Shown one piece after another: positions 36,327 to 57,114 of a stretch of DNA of 64,000 nucleotides. The stretch comes from Bryopsis sp. KO-2023. Lineage: Eukaryota; Chlorophyta; Ulvophyceae; Bryopsidales; Bryopsidaceae. Each line of letters opens with the position of its first letter. Position 1 is the first letter of the stretch. A model generated the notes under the pieces. It saw nothing but the letters and a program-made list of their open reading frames with translations. It was not told the origin of the DNA and searched no databases. A program made the position numbers and the translations under genes. The DNA lies in assembly GCA_030272585.1 (NCBI GenBank), contig BSYQ01000009.1:496001-560000 (forward strand). The letters run 5' to 3'.

Positions 36327-38550
36327 ATGGCGTCAGGCGGGGACGTCGTGGACGGGAGGATGTTGACTTCTCTGGGTGATTGGTTCTGGGAGTCGGTGTT
36401 CAGCTGTTTGACTTTGTCGGAACGTGCTGTGGCGGAAGTCGTCTGTCGGAAGTGGGCTGGCATGCTGCGCACCTGGCTGTTTTGGGAGAAGCTGGTGTTG
36501 AGCAAAGATGATAACAAGGCTGGCCAGGTAGAATGGATCCCAAACCCTTATTTGTGACGTGCAGCGTACTTGGGAAAGTGTTCGTGGCCTCTCAGCGTCC
36601 GTAGACGCTGATTGATTTTTTTGAGGGGGGTTCAAATTTTTCAAATTCTTTGCTGGAACAGTGGACAGTTAGAAACATACAAGCCGGGGGGGAGGATGTC
36701 TTCTTTGTTTCGGTGGTTTAAGAGCCATATATCGCCGGTTGAAGCTGGAAACCATAGCGCAGAAACTGGAGTCTTTGGAAAACGTAACCCGAGAGGAATG
36801 CCACAAACTGTGTCCATGGACTCCAAGAATTCCTGGAGTTCCTTGGGGCCAGATTTCGATATTTTCCTTTCCGCTTATGTATGAAGCGAAGGAGATTTTT
36901 CCTTATTTGAGGTCGATATTTGTTTTCGCTTTCCAGTGGAGTGTCGATACCCTCGACCAGCTTGTCGTCAACAGCATGGGTTCCCAGATTTCCTCAATCC
37001 GGGGCGATACCGCTTGGCCGCGCCCCAGCCCGATAAAAGAGATCGATATGACGGGTTGCAGCTTCAGAGCTGTATCACCTCTGAAGATTCTCGACCTGGT
37101 CGTGCAGTGCCCGAACCTTGAGGTTCTCAAGGTATTTTTCTTGTTAAAAAAAACCCTGTGAAAGTCCTGTGGAAGCCTATGCCCAGTGTCAGCAATTGAT
37201 TATCAAGTTTGGTGCCCTGGAATTTTCCATGCTAAAATTCTGCCCCATACTGAGATTGCTTGTGGGATGTTTTTTTTTTTTGCAGCTGACTTGCCTGCGG
37301 TCCAGTTTAACTGGAACTCCGCTTGTATTTCATAGCAAGGATTTTGAGTACATTAACGACATGGTGGCTATGAGTGGAGGGAAACTTAAGGTACGTGTTA
37401 TGGAGATACTCTCTGGTGCTTGCATCGAATTGCAGAACGAACATTTGCATGTCTTTAAGAATCTGGGAAAACGGGCCATATCCTGTGGTACACTTTTCTT
37501 AGCCTTGGGATTTTCTATTTCTGGGATCAAAATCGAAATCGATTGAAAGTACCATCAAAGGAGGTTTTTTCTCACATGACCCCCTTGCATAGAGTACGAA
37601 ATTCTGAAGACATTCTGCGTTTCATTTCTTATGCAGTCTTTGGAATTGGATGTCCGCGTGCAAAGCTCATGGTCTGCTGAGCGCCAGGCAAAATGGCTGG
37701 ACCCGAATTCCTGGGGTCAACTTTTGGAATGGCTTGCATGGGAGGACTCCCTCATCGACATCCGGAAGCTCGAAATTCTAAACATACCCAGCACAGCCTG
37801 GGACTTCATAGACGAGCATGGGGAATTGATGACGGAGGAAACTGCTGCTGTGGAGGAAAATATCGGGGATTTAGGGAATGCCCTGTGTATGACTTATACA
37901 GTAGAGGAGCTGAAGTTTGGGCCTGACTGCCGTTTGGGAGAGCAGGGTGCCATCCAGCTCATGCAGATTATCAAGTACAATATGTCCATCAGCACAGTGT
38001 CAATGTGTGGCAATGGAATCACAACAGAAGCGGTGAAGGATATGGCGAGAGTCATGACAAGGTAACACAGGGCAACACATATTTGAAGTGAACTTCACAT
38101 TGCTAGTCTGCAGACTAGAGTGTGTATATGCATGCGTGGTATTTTTTAGGTCAGAAACAGTAATTTAATAGAAATCAAGAAATTTCAAAATTTTGATTTG
38201 CAGAAATTTCTTTCTGTTGACCGACTCCTCCTCTCTCTTCCCCCACCCTCCAAAAAAAAGATTCTTTTTGTTAGAAAAAAGCAAAATGACCTCTCCTGAG
38301 AGAGGTTAAGTTATCTATATATATATATTTGGAGTTGAATGTAGTGATGGGTGTTGGTGCTTCTTTAATTGAGAACAAAAACAAAATATTCTTGCTCTTA
38401 TTGGGTGTTTCCATTGCTGAATGCAGGGATGGTCCTCCCCTTTTGAAAGTTGACTTGAGGGAGAACAATGTGAATGCCACAGCGGCGGCTGCCTTGCGTG
38501 AAGCCATGAAAAAGAACATAGGTTTTGAAGATGTTCAAGTCCTGGTGTAG
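36327..38550 (+). CDS. F-box-like leucine-rich-repeat protein, multi-exon
   Basis: Exon 1 (36327-36527) starts MASGGDVVDGRMLTSLGDWF and continues VFSCLTLSERAVAEVVCRKW, a likely F-box. Supported later exons: about 36662-36712 (WTVRNIQAGGEDVFFVS), about 36935-37131 (VDTLDQLVVNSMGSQISSIR, then LKILDLVVQCPNLEVLK), about 37285-37390 (LTCLRSSLTGTPLVFHSK), about 37637-38061 (SLELDVRVQSSWSAERQ to MARVMTR) and about 38427-38550 (DGPPLLKVDLRENNVNATAA, ending VQVLV). LRR-like segments VEELKFGPDCRLGEQGAIQL and ISTVSMCGNGITTEAVKDM are of ribonuclease-inhibitor type. The expected role is an SCF substrate receptor. The structure between 36712 and 36935 is uncertain: an open frame there (LKLETIAQKLESLENV) could be coding in another isoform. 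Confidence 0.72.
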
Positions 38551-41500
38551 TCGAATAATTTCTCTTGAGTCCGCCACATCGAATCATGACTTTCATTTTT
38601 TCAAGGATAGGGTGGGGTTTCCGGGAAATGGGGGGGAGGGAAGAGAGAGAGAGAGAAAAAAAAGAAGGAAATATGATTTACATGCATGCACACATGCAGA
38701 GTGTGTATTAAAAATCACAATGTTGATATGGAAAAAACGAGTTAAAAAAAAAGAAAAACAATGGGGTTGAAGAGGTCGTACGAGCAATGATTATGATTGT
38801 TCTGATTGACAAGACAATCTTTTTGGGGGGAAGGGGAGAGAAAAAAAAAGAAAATCCACAAGAATATGTAGTGGTGGTCTGATTTCACCATGTTTTTTTC
38901 TTCTGTGTTTTGTTGGGTAATGGTGTCTTTTAAAAAATGAAAAGGAAAACAAATTGTTATTTTGGGGCATCTTGTTTCTGGGATTTTGACCTTGAGGTTC
39001 GAGGAGGCAGGGGTTGTGGAGAAATTGGAGAGAGAAGAAAAAAAAGATGAATTCAGCCCAAAAAAAAGGGGGGGGGGGGGTTGTGTGCGAGGAAAAAAAA
39101 AAGAAAGAAAAAAAAGGCTTCTAGAAGTAACAAGAAAAAGGATTGGAAAACAGAAAAAAAAGAGAGAAAAAGTATGTATGGTTGTGTGGATTAGTCATGA
39201 GGTGAAATATTAGCATGCATGTTAAATCAGGAATGTTGTGTTGGGGTATCAAGGTTTTGGGGTGAGAAGATTCTGGGGGTTTTGTAAAAAAAAAGAAAAA
39301 GAAAACAACAAAAATGAAAAAAGAGAAACTTCTTTCAAAGGGATGTTTTGGGAAGAAAAAAAAAAGAAAAAAAAAATGGTTGCGAAAAACCATAGTGAAG
39401 AATGAAAAGGACAAAGGAAAACAAAAGAAAAAGATTGAAAAAAAACGGAGTGTCTGCATAATTTGCATGGGGTTGCATGATGGTTAGGTTTGATCGGTGG
39501 GTTGTGGTGTTGGGGCAAATAACATGTGAGGAGCAAGGAAAAAACACTAGGGAATTTTAAAAATACTTCAAAAAGAGTCTTTTCTCTGTATGCTATTTTT
39601 TTTGAAAAGGGGGGGGTTTGCACATCTCAAGCAACAGGGGAAAAGACTCTTTTTTTTAACAAGGAAATGGATGTATGGTTTGTGGTGGGGGCGGTGAAAA
39701 GAATGCATACATGCAGGGCACTATTTTGACTTTTGGGAGGCTGGGGGAGTGGGAAAGAGAGAGAATATATATCTATATATACCTAAAATATATACATTGA
39801 GCAAGGTTTCTGCTCTGTTGGTTTGGGGGTGTCGATGGACAATTTTGGTCATGATTCGAGTGAGGCGTTGTGTTTTGCCTTTCAGAGAAAAACAAAACAA
39901 AAGAAAAAGAAAATATGTATGGGAGGGGTGTTCAGGGAAATTGTGGGGAATTTTTTGAGGTGGGGTTGGGGTCAGGGAATTACCACCAGGTAGCTTGAAG
40001 AAAGAAAAAAAAACAAAAGAAAGAAAAATGGAACAAAAACAGAAAAGAAAAAAAATTGAAATATTACAAAATGGAAAGTGTTATTTTACCATGCTGATAC
40101 TGATTTTTTTTTTCCCTCTAGGAGGTTATTTTTGTTAGTTTTTTTTTATCTCTCTTGTTTCAAAACAACCAAAAAAAATTGGAAAGCATGGATCGTTTCT
40201 TCATAACTTGCCGTAATTATACGTTTGAGAAGGGGCTGATATTTGTTTCGCAACTTTCTCTTATTACTATTATTACTATTTTTTTTTCCTTTCAGAAAAT
40301 ATTCTGAACAAAAGATGATGGGCCTGCGAGTCGTTTTCTTTAGGTAGTTTTTGAGAAGTGTGTGTTTGAACATATAGAAAAAAAATTGAACTCACGCAAT
40401 AGTGGCTAGAGAGTGTATTTCTGTTAGTGCTATTCGTCGGTTCGAAACAAAAATATAGATTGTAGAGTTTTGGGTGGGTGGGGTGGGAGTTAGACTTGCT
40501 ACGCAGGGATTTCGGAAATGTTGTTTTTTGCTGATGGGGTCCAGTAAAAAACAACATCAAAAAGGGGTCCTCGGAAAAATGAAATTGAAAAAAGGGGCAG
40601 ACATGTTAGAAAATAGCTTTCAAAGTTAGAACCTATCCTTCCGAGGCTTTTTTGTGTGTCTTTTTTTTCTTTTTTTTTTTCTGGGTTCCCCAATAGAATA
40701 AAGAAACGTATTCTATCAAAAAACACAAGAAAAAAAAACCTGGGAGACTCCACACTGGGTGAATGGGATATGGGTATAAGTTGCAGTCCGACTTCTTTCG
40801 TTAATTGGGGAAAAACCTTCTCACATGTGAGAGAATTTTCCACATGTCTTTTTTCAATGTCTTTTTTTTTCTCCCTTGATGCTTGCTGCAAGGTTTCCGT
40901 TTGACATGGGATCATGACACATATCTATATAGATATAGAATTTGGTTATGCGGCTGGCTTCACTGGAAGTGGAAGCTTCTGCGGACCAGTAGATTGAATT
41001 CCAGGAAACCATGTTGAGTTTTTGCTCTATGGAATGTGTTGGGAGGGTTCTTCTTGACACATCACGGGTTGAATGCTGAAATACGGCTGGGATGTTGTAT
41101 AGCATTCTGCGCAGAGCAGCGAGCAGAATAGAGAGAAGTCGGGTTGAGAAATTGTTGTTGTTTCGGGGGCCTAGAATGGTGGGGAGGGGTTTGTTCCGAA
41201 GGATGATCGGCAATTGGGCGATCACTCGTTCGATCCTTTTTGGATTTGTAAAAACAGATTTTTGCCTGTCTTTGGTGATGTTGCAGTACTTATATTGTAG
41301 TGGAATGCATATGGGACAACAAACCCCAAAAGATATAGAGACTTACAATCAGTTCGATACAACCCGAATAAATAGGCGGCCTGGAAAATAGACAATACCA
41401 AAGTTCCCACTAGTATCCATGAACTTTCCGCCAATCAAATCTTGCAGAATCCATAACACTGTGTTTTTTTGAAGACCAATCAACCTGAATGAAATGAAAC

Positions 41501-41640
41501 TTCCTCTGGAGGCTCAAAAAGTTGCAGCCGTTTTTTCCCCCTCGACGCGTAATTTTTGGTGGACTCGCTCCGAGTAGAAGCAAAGTAGCGGTTGAGGATT
41601 CACACTGCATGGGCGAGGCCGAAAAGGTCCCAGCGATGCA
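38551..41640. other. Gene-poor purine-rich region
   Basis: About 3 kb without a supported gene. From about 38600 to 40100 the plus strand is dominated by A and G tracts (for example aaaaaaagg followed by a G run near 39061-39080, and repeated gaaaaaaaaa blocks). This is the sense-strand 3' flank of the F-box-like gene. Beyond 40100 the composition becomes mixed. Antisense Phe/Ser-rich open frames are artefacts of this bias. Confidence 0.5.
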
Positions 41641-41649
41641 TTGACAGTT

Positions 41650-41934
41650 TCATTTTGAAACGAAATCGTTGAGTAAGGAGTGCATCACCTCTGAAGCACG
41701 AAAATTATCACGAACCTGCAATTCAGCCCAGTCTGGCTGAAGGACGATTCGCCAGCAACTCGTTTCTGCACTTTTGGGCTGCTTCTCTCTCCCCAGGGTG
41801 TTTCCACTTGTCGCAAGGTCACCTGTTCGCTCCGTGTACTGAGTAGCGCTGGCTTCTTGGGAAACGGTTTCACGCTTAATTTCGAGAGACAGGTGGGTGG
41901 TCTTGCCCCAATCGTTTTGGAATTCACCCACCAA
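41650..41934 (-). CDS. Possible exon of an unrecognised gene
   Basis: An open minus-strand frame of up to 94 residues has natural-looking composition (FQNDWGKTTHLSLEIKRETV, then GDLATSGNTLGREKQ, then WRIVLQPDWAELQVRDN). Possible donors lie at GAACAG|gtgacc and TCAGAG|gtgatg. An upstream fragment reads SEPDEKQTQESKLRKPNLF. It is head-to-head with the CHD gene starting at 42157. I could not close a complete gene model, and I recognise no domain. Confidence 0.35.
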   Translation of the reverse strand: MVGEFQNDWGKTTHLSLEIKRETVSQEASATQYTERTGDLATSGNTLGREKQPKSAETSCWRIVLQPDWAELQVRDNFRASEVMHSLLNDFVSK

Positions 41935-42156
41935 AAAGGTTTGGTTTCCTCAGTTTCGATTCCTGGGTTTGCTTTTCATCCGGTTCTGATAACAATGCCT
42001 GGCTTCTATTGACAATTCTACTGCAACTTACGGAACCAGCGACTTGTAGGGACGGATTTGTTTCCCGCGAAGTTGGTTAGTTTGTTTGCTTCATCATTTC
42101 GATGGCGCTTTTTTTCTTCTGTGACCGCGTGTTTACTCGCAGGTTATCCTTCAGAC

Positions 42157-52656
<10,500 letters not shown>

Positions 52657-53449
52657 GGTCCGAGTGCTTCTAGAGCAGGAGAGGTCTGATATTTTCATCA
52701 TGCTGCAATTCTCTCTAGAACAAGCTGGAAGTTGTGGAGTTGTGGTGATTATTCAAATAGTCACCACAACATATTAACTCTACATTTTTCTGCGAGCATA
52801 CCATTTCGGTTTTTCGAAGCACTTTTTTCCTTTTCGTAAAACGACACGACCAACTGTACATTTGTTAACCGTCAAGGGAAAAGCAAGGAAATTGCTGAGA
52901 TGGTTTTGTCATTCACTTTCAGGTTTTAGCCAGTTCGACATGCGTTGAAGAAGTCATCCTTGCATTGAGATAGCCACGACCCAAGGGAAATTGTTTGTAG
53001 CATTCTGCATGGCCGGATGAAAAATGTGTACATAGATTAGTTAAGCTGGGCATCAATGCGCTTAGGAACGATAGTCGTTTGATTGGCAAACGCAAGGGGG
53101 TGTTTGGCAACTAGGACTGTGACTGGTTCCAACTTTGGCTGGCAAACTTGAGAAAGAACGAGTAGAATTGTGATGATGAACGCAAGACTGGACATTGTAT
53201 TCCTTGGGGTGGCATGTTAGTATAGAGAACAGCCTTTTTAATACTAATTTTTTGTAGGGTGCTTGTGTTGGAAGCAGCTTTTGAGTCTTCCTGTGCCTTC
53301 TGTCGAATCGATTTTTTTTCTCAATATCTTGTTTCCGCCGCCACCAAGCGAATCGATCGATCGATCATATCACCAAATAAACGGACATAAAACGTTCACC
53401 AAGCAATCCTCAAGGTTGAAAATGGTGGCGGCCGGTACCAGAAAACAAC

Positions 53450-53920
53450 GTTGAGCGTAGCAACCAAAGCGACCAAGTTTGAAACATACACCGACATACG
53501 GACGAGTACGAGCAGAACTCTTGAGTGGTGTGGAGGGCAGAACTTTTTACCATATCCAAGATACCTGCGGGTGAGAAAAGAGGCGCATCCCTGTCATTGT
53601 GTGGAAAGGTACCTTTCCACGTCGATTCTGAAAGCCTCAAGGCGCAACAGTGCCTTTGGTAAAAGCGATACGACACACTCTCATTGAAGACCTGCTTGGG
53701 GGGTTGGATGGATAATTGATAGATGAGAGGCGAAAGAGGCACTGTGTTGAGGAGGCGTTGCCTCAAACAGAAACACCGCGCTTTTACTCTTCGAAAGAAA
53801 ACTGGAGAAGAGACGGAACATTTCAATCTGGAACAGCAATAATCCTAAATACAAGACAGCTGCAAAAGCGACAGTAAAAATATGAAGATGGGTTTTTTCC
53901 ACCCTGTATCGCCTTGGACC
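53450..53920. repeat. Dispersed repeat, copy 1
   Basis: It shares an ordered set of blocks with 56525-56975. Matches include gttgagcgtagcaaccaaagc against gttgagcgtaacaaccaaag, ctctcattgaagacctgctt against ctctcattgaagccctactc, gggttggatggataattga in both, cgcttttactctt against cgcttctactctt, and aaaactggagaa in both. Same orientation, about 3.07 kb apart. There are no obvious terminal inverted repeats or protein-coding content. It may be a non-autonomous element or solo LTR fragment. Confidence 0.75.
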
Positions 53921-54576
53921 TTGAGAAAAACGACGTGATACAAGTTTACCAAGAGGGCGACGGGTGCACGTGACCTGTCTGCAGACGAACTAAGTGTTTC
54001 GAGCGTCTTCCTCTTCGCTGATGCATCACAAAAAGTAGAGGGGCAGAGCGCCTGTCTGATCCAGACGTTCTCGTCGGTCATCTCTGCGACAAAACTCGCG
54101 CGTGGAACGTTTACCCTCCTTCCTCTTGGGTCCAAAGTACCAGAAGATACCTGCTCGTAAAGTCATTTCCACATCGTCGTTTTTCTGTTTTGTGATTCGG
54201 GTCGCAGACGTAAAACGACAGGCCGGCGGTATCTGTGTTCGAGGCACCTATGTTTCAATCAATGAATAGGGTGCCACCAGTGGTCCGAAGGCTCGTCAAT
54301 AATGTCGCCTTCTTGTCAATTGGGCTCCGAGACAAAATAGACAGGAAACCAATCGCGCGTTTTTGGCGGCGCATGTGCTTCACTCTGTCGCCGCCTGTGT
54401 TCGCTTCACCACCACCACCACCGTCGCTTTTTTGGAATATTGCGGGGGGAAGCGAGGCGAGTGTGGCTTTTTGTGCACGTGACTTGACAGTGAGTTTCTG
54501 GCATAGAATTTCAAAAACAGTTCCTAACGAAAAAAGGGGATATGGTCTTCCAACGTCACAAACGGTCGTGAAGCGT

Positions 54577-54646
54577 GCCTCGGTAGCTGTTGGTAGCTCG
54601 CCTGCTCGTCATAAGGGCGTCGTCAGTTCAATTCTGGCCCGGGGCA
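54577..54646 (+). other. tRNA-like sequence, degenerate or SINE-related
   Basis: The stretch opens GCCTCGG and closes CCGGGGC, which pair as a 7-bp acceptor stem. It contains tagctgttggtagct (D-arm / box A-like) and gtcagttcaattctggc (T arm with TTCAATT loop, box B-like). The anticodon region (ctcgtcataag) can be folded in two ways, with CAT or GTC at the anticodon position, and one fold has mismatches. At 69-70 nt it is slightly short. It resembles tRNA-Met but may be a decayed tRNA gene or the head of a SINE. Confidence 0.35.
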
Positions 54647-55221
54647 TTTTTTGGGAGCATTTTTTTCTGATCATGCATATGATCGCAGGAGTTTTTGGAA
54701 AATGGTGGGGGTGTTCTACAAGGAATGGAGTTATGGTCAGCTGCCAACTGTCAGATATGTCGGGCGAGCTACCATAACAGTGATTGTGACTGGCTTGCAT
54801 ACCAGTGCTGGTACAGGCCAAGAGCTCTCCTCTTCCTAAACCAGGATTTTCATTGAATATAATCAAAACCACCCCTTTGGTGGCGAATGGTTTTTTTAGC
54901 CAAAAGTGACAGATATACAAGTATCCACTGGAGTGAGATTACTGTAACATATTCCTATGACAACTCTGATGTACACCATTATTTGCTGGCAACAATCAAT
55001 TTCATGTTCTTGTTGTTCACCATCACCTTGATTGTTTCCAATACTTTGCCAAAAATGGAGGGGAATGAGAAAAAGACACCACCACAGAAAAAGACTTTGG
55101 CTGCCATTGTCATCCACAGAAATACAAGTTACATGTTCCAAGTTCTCTTTTCACAGATCGTTGATATCTTCTCATCAAAAATAATCATGCGCGGGGTGAC
55201 ACCAGGCCACGATTTTGACGC

Positions 55222-56153
55222 TCAGAAAATCTGAGCGCCGAAAAACTTGGTGGCGTACACGAATCCATTGTTGGCCACGGGATCGGCGATGTGCTCAGCC
55301 CAGCACTCGACCGGTCCCTTCCCGGTCTGCAGGGATTGCACAAAGAAACCGAACATGGCGAACATAGCCAATCGTCCGTTCTTGATCTCCTTGGTCTTCA
55401 GCTCGGCGAAGGTCTCTGGGTCGTCGGCCATGCCCATTGGGTCGAAAGCCTCACCCGGGTAGAGTGGATCGGTGGCCTCGCCCAACGGACCCCCAGAGCA
55501 CCTGTACCCCTCAGCCAAACCCATAAGGACGACCTGCACCGAAGCGAGGTTTCCACACGTGAACATGCGACATTGAGCAACACTTTCCCAGGGAAATCAT
55601 GATGGTTCGCAACCAACCTGAGTCCAGCAGATGGCCAGGATAGATTGTGCGTGCACCAAAGAAGGGTTTCCCAGGTAGTCGAGGCCACCCTCCGCGAAGA
55701 TCTGGGAGCCAGCCTTGAACCAGACGGCCTCGCCGAACTCAACACCTCCGTATTTCTCGAGGGCCTCAGGGGTCAAGCAGCCAACGACGCCCAACATCGC
55801 CCAGCGAGCATGGATCAATTCCAGCTCGCGGTTGGCGGCGAAGGTTTCCGGATCCGCGGACAGGCCGGCGGAGTCCCAGCCGTAGTCGCCAGGGAACTCC
55901 CCTGTGAGGTAGCTTGGGACGGCGCCTTCGGAGTATGGGCCCAACCAAAGGGCGCGATCGGGACCGTAGAACTCAACAGCTGCGCGCGTCACTTGCCTGT
56001 TAGCCTGAACAGACGCACGAAAGCGCGATTTCACCACGGTGTCCAAAGAAGGAGTCGCTAAAAGGTGATATCCTCGTGGAGATCGACTGCAAGACTCACC
56101 CTGGCGGTAGCCTGGGCGCCAATGAGAGTCTGGGCCATAGCTGGGGAAGCCAT
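55222..56153 (-). CDS. Light-harvesting chlorophyll a/b-binding protein (LHCII, Lhcb type), 250 aa
   Basis: Three exons: 56153-56100, 56004-55618, 55533-55222; phase 0 throughout. The start [18 protein letters not shown] plus ANRQVTRAA gives a short plastid transit peptide. The mature part contains [40 protein letters not shown], helix [14 protein letters not shown] (Glu/Arg chlorophyll and salt-bridge residues), [31 protein letters not shown], and helix [19 protein letters not shown]. It binds chlorophyll a/b and carotenoids in thylakoid LHCII trimers feeding photosystem II. FYGPDR replaces the WYGPDR trimerisation signature of land-plant LHCII. The N-terminus lacks the usual basic phospho-threonine segment. 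It is bracketed by two copies of a dispersed repeat. Confidence 0.97.
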
Positions 56154-57114
56154 CTTTCAAAACGGTCAAGCGGAAGAAGGTGAGAAATATGTTGCTGGAA
56201 AGAGAAAAGAGGCCACAACTTGGGATGCTTTGATGTTGTCGCTGGTGGTGTTTTATAGCAAACGCCCCAGATCTGGCAGCTTTCATCCTGCAGTGTGTCA
56301 TACAGTGGGACGATTCTGCCAACTTTTTCCATCACCACGCCAGCCCGAAAGAGTCACGTACTTAAGCAATCAATCAATTGTCACAAACTGTTGCAGGGCA
56401 AGTATTTACAGATCCCCACACTCAACAACAAAACTACGCAAGGCAGTAAGAACCAGATGATCATACAGTCGAAACCTGGTCTATGTACCCAACCTTGTGA
56501 CAATGAGGTTTTCTGAGAAAACGGGTGTTGAGCGTAACAACCAAAGCGAACAAGTTTGAAGCCTGAATCAACATGCGGACGAGTAAGAGCAATGAGTGGT
56601 GTGAAGGGCAGAGCTTTTCGTGACATCGAAGCTACGTGCTGGATGTTGGCGCATCCATCCGAGTCATTGAATGATCAGTTGCTTGAAAGGTTTCCTTCCC
56701 GCGTTTACTATGAAAGCCTTAATACGCATGGACGCGGGTGGAAACGCGATGCCACACACCGTGTGAGGGTGACTCTCATTGAAGCCCTACTCAGGGGGTT
56801 GGATGGATAATTGAAAAATAAAAACGCCACGCTTCTACTCTTTGCAATAAAACTGGAGAACAGATGGAACCATGTACGACCGCCCGCTGCAGCAATGATG
56901 AAAAAAACAAAGACAGCTGCAACGACTTGACAGTAAAAACACAAGGATGAAGCTTTTTTCTCGACCCGTGTCACGTCGTCTCTGCGATCATGCTCTTCCA
57001 TTGTCAAAAACACTGCCTCAATTTGCAGCCACCTGCGAAACTATTCTTGTACTTGCGATGCTGTGATCCTTCCACTGGAAATATATATTCGCTTCCACTG
57101 CAGAAACAAATTCA
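56154..57114. other. LHCB promoter region and second repeat copy
   Basis: The region upstream of LHCB's start (reading leftward) and downstream of the PH gene's stop codon at 57115. Most of its right half is copy 2 of the dispersed repeat. No gene is supported. Confidence 0.5.
56525..56975. repeat. Dispersed repeat, copy 2
   Basis: The partner of 53450-53920, same orientation, diverged by substitutions and small indels. Shared blocks include gttgagcgtaacaaccaaag, tgagtggtgtgaagggcaga, ctctcattgaag, gggttggatggataattga, aaaactggagaa and gacagctgcaacgacttgac. It lies about 370 bp upstream of the LHCB start codon, so it could contribute promoter sequence. Confidence 0.75.

Larger units (their letters stand above)
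52657..55221. other. Intergenic region with dispersed repeat and tRNA-like sequence
   Basis: The region lies between the converging CHD (plus) and LHCB (minus) genes. It holds one copy of a dispersed repeat (about 53450-53920) and a tRNA-like sequence (54577-54646), both listed separately. Open frames here are short and overlap on both strands without splice support. Confidence 0.5.

Noticed and set aside
36739..36900. Long open frame LKLETIAQKLESLENV before the third exon of the F-box-like gene
   Set aside because: It lies within the intron required by the phase of the flanking exons; kept only as a possible isoform.
39121..39623. Phe/Ser-rich minus-strand open frames
   Set aside because: Produced by the A/G tracts of the plus strand; low complexity with no start context or homology.
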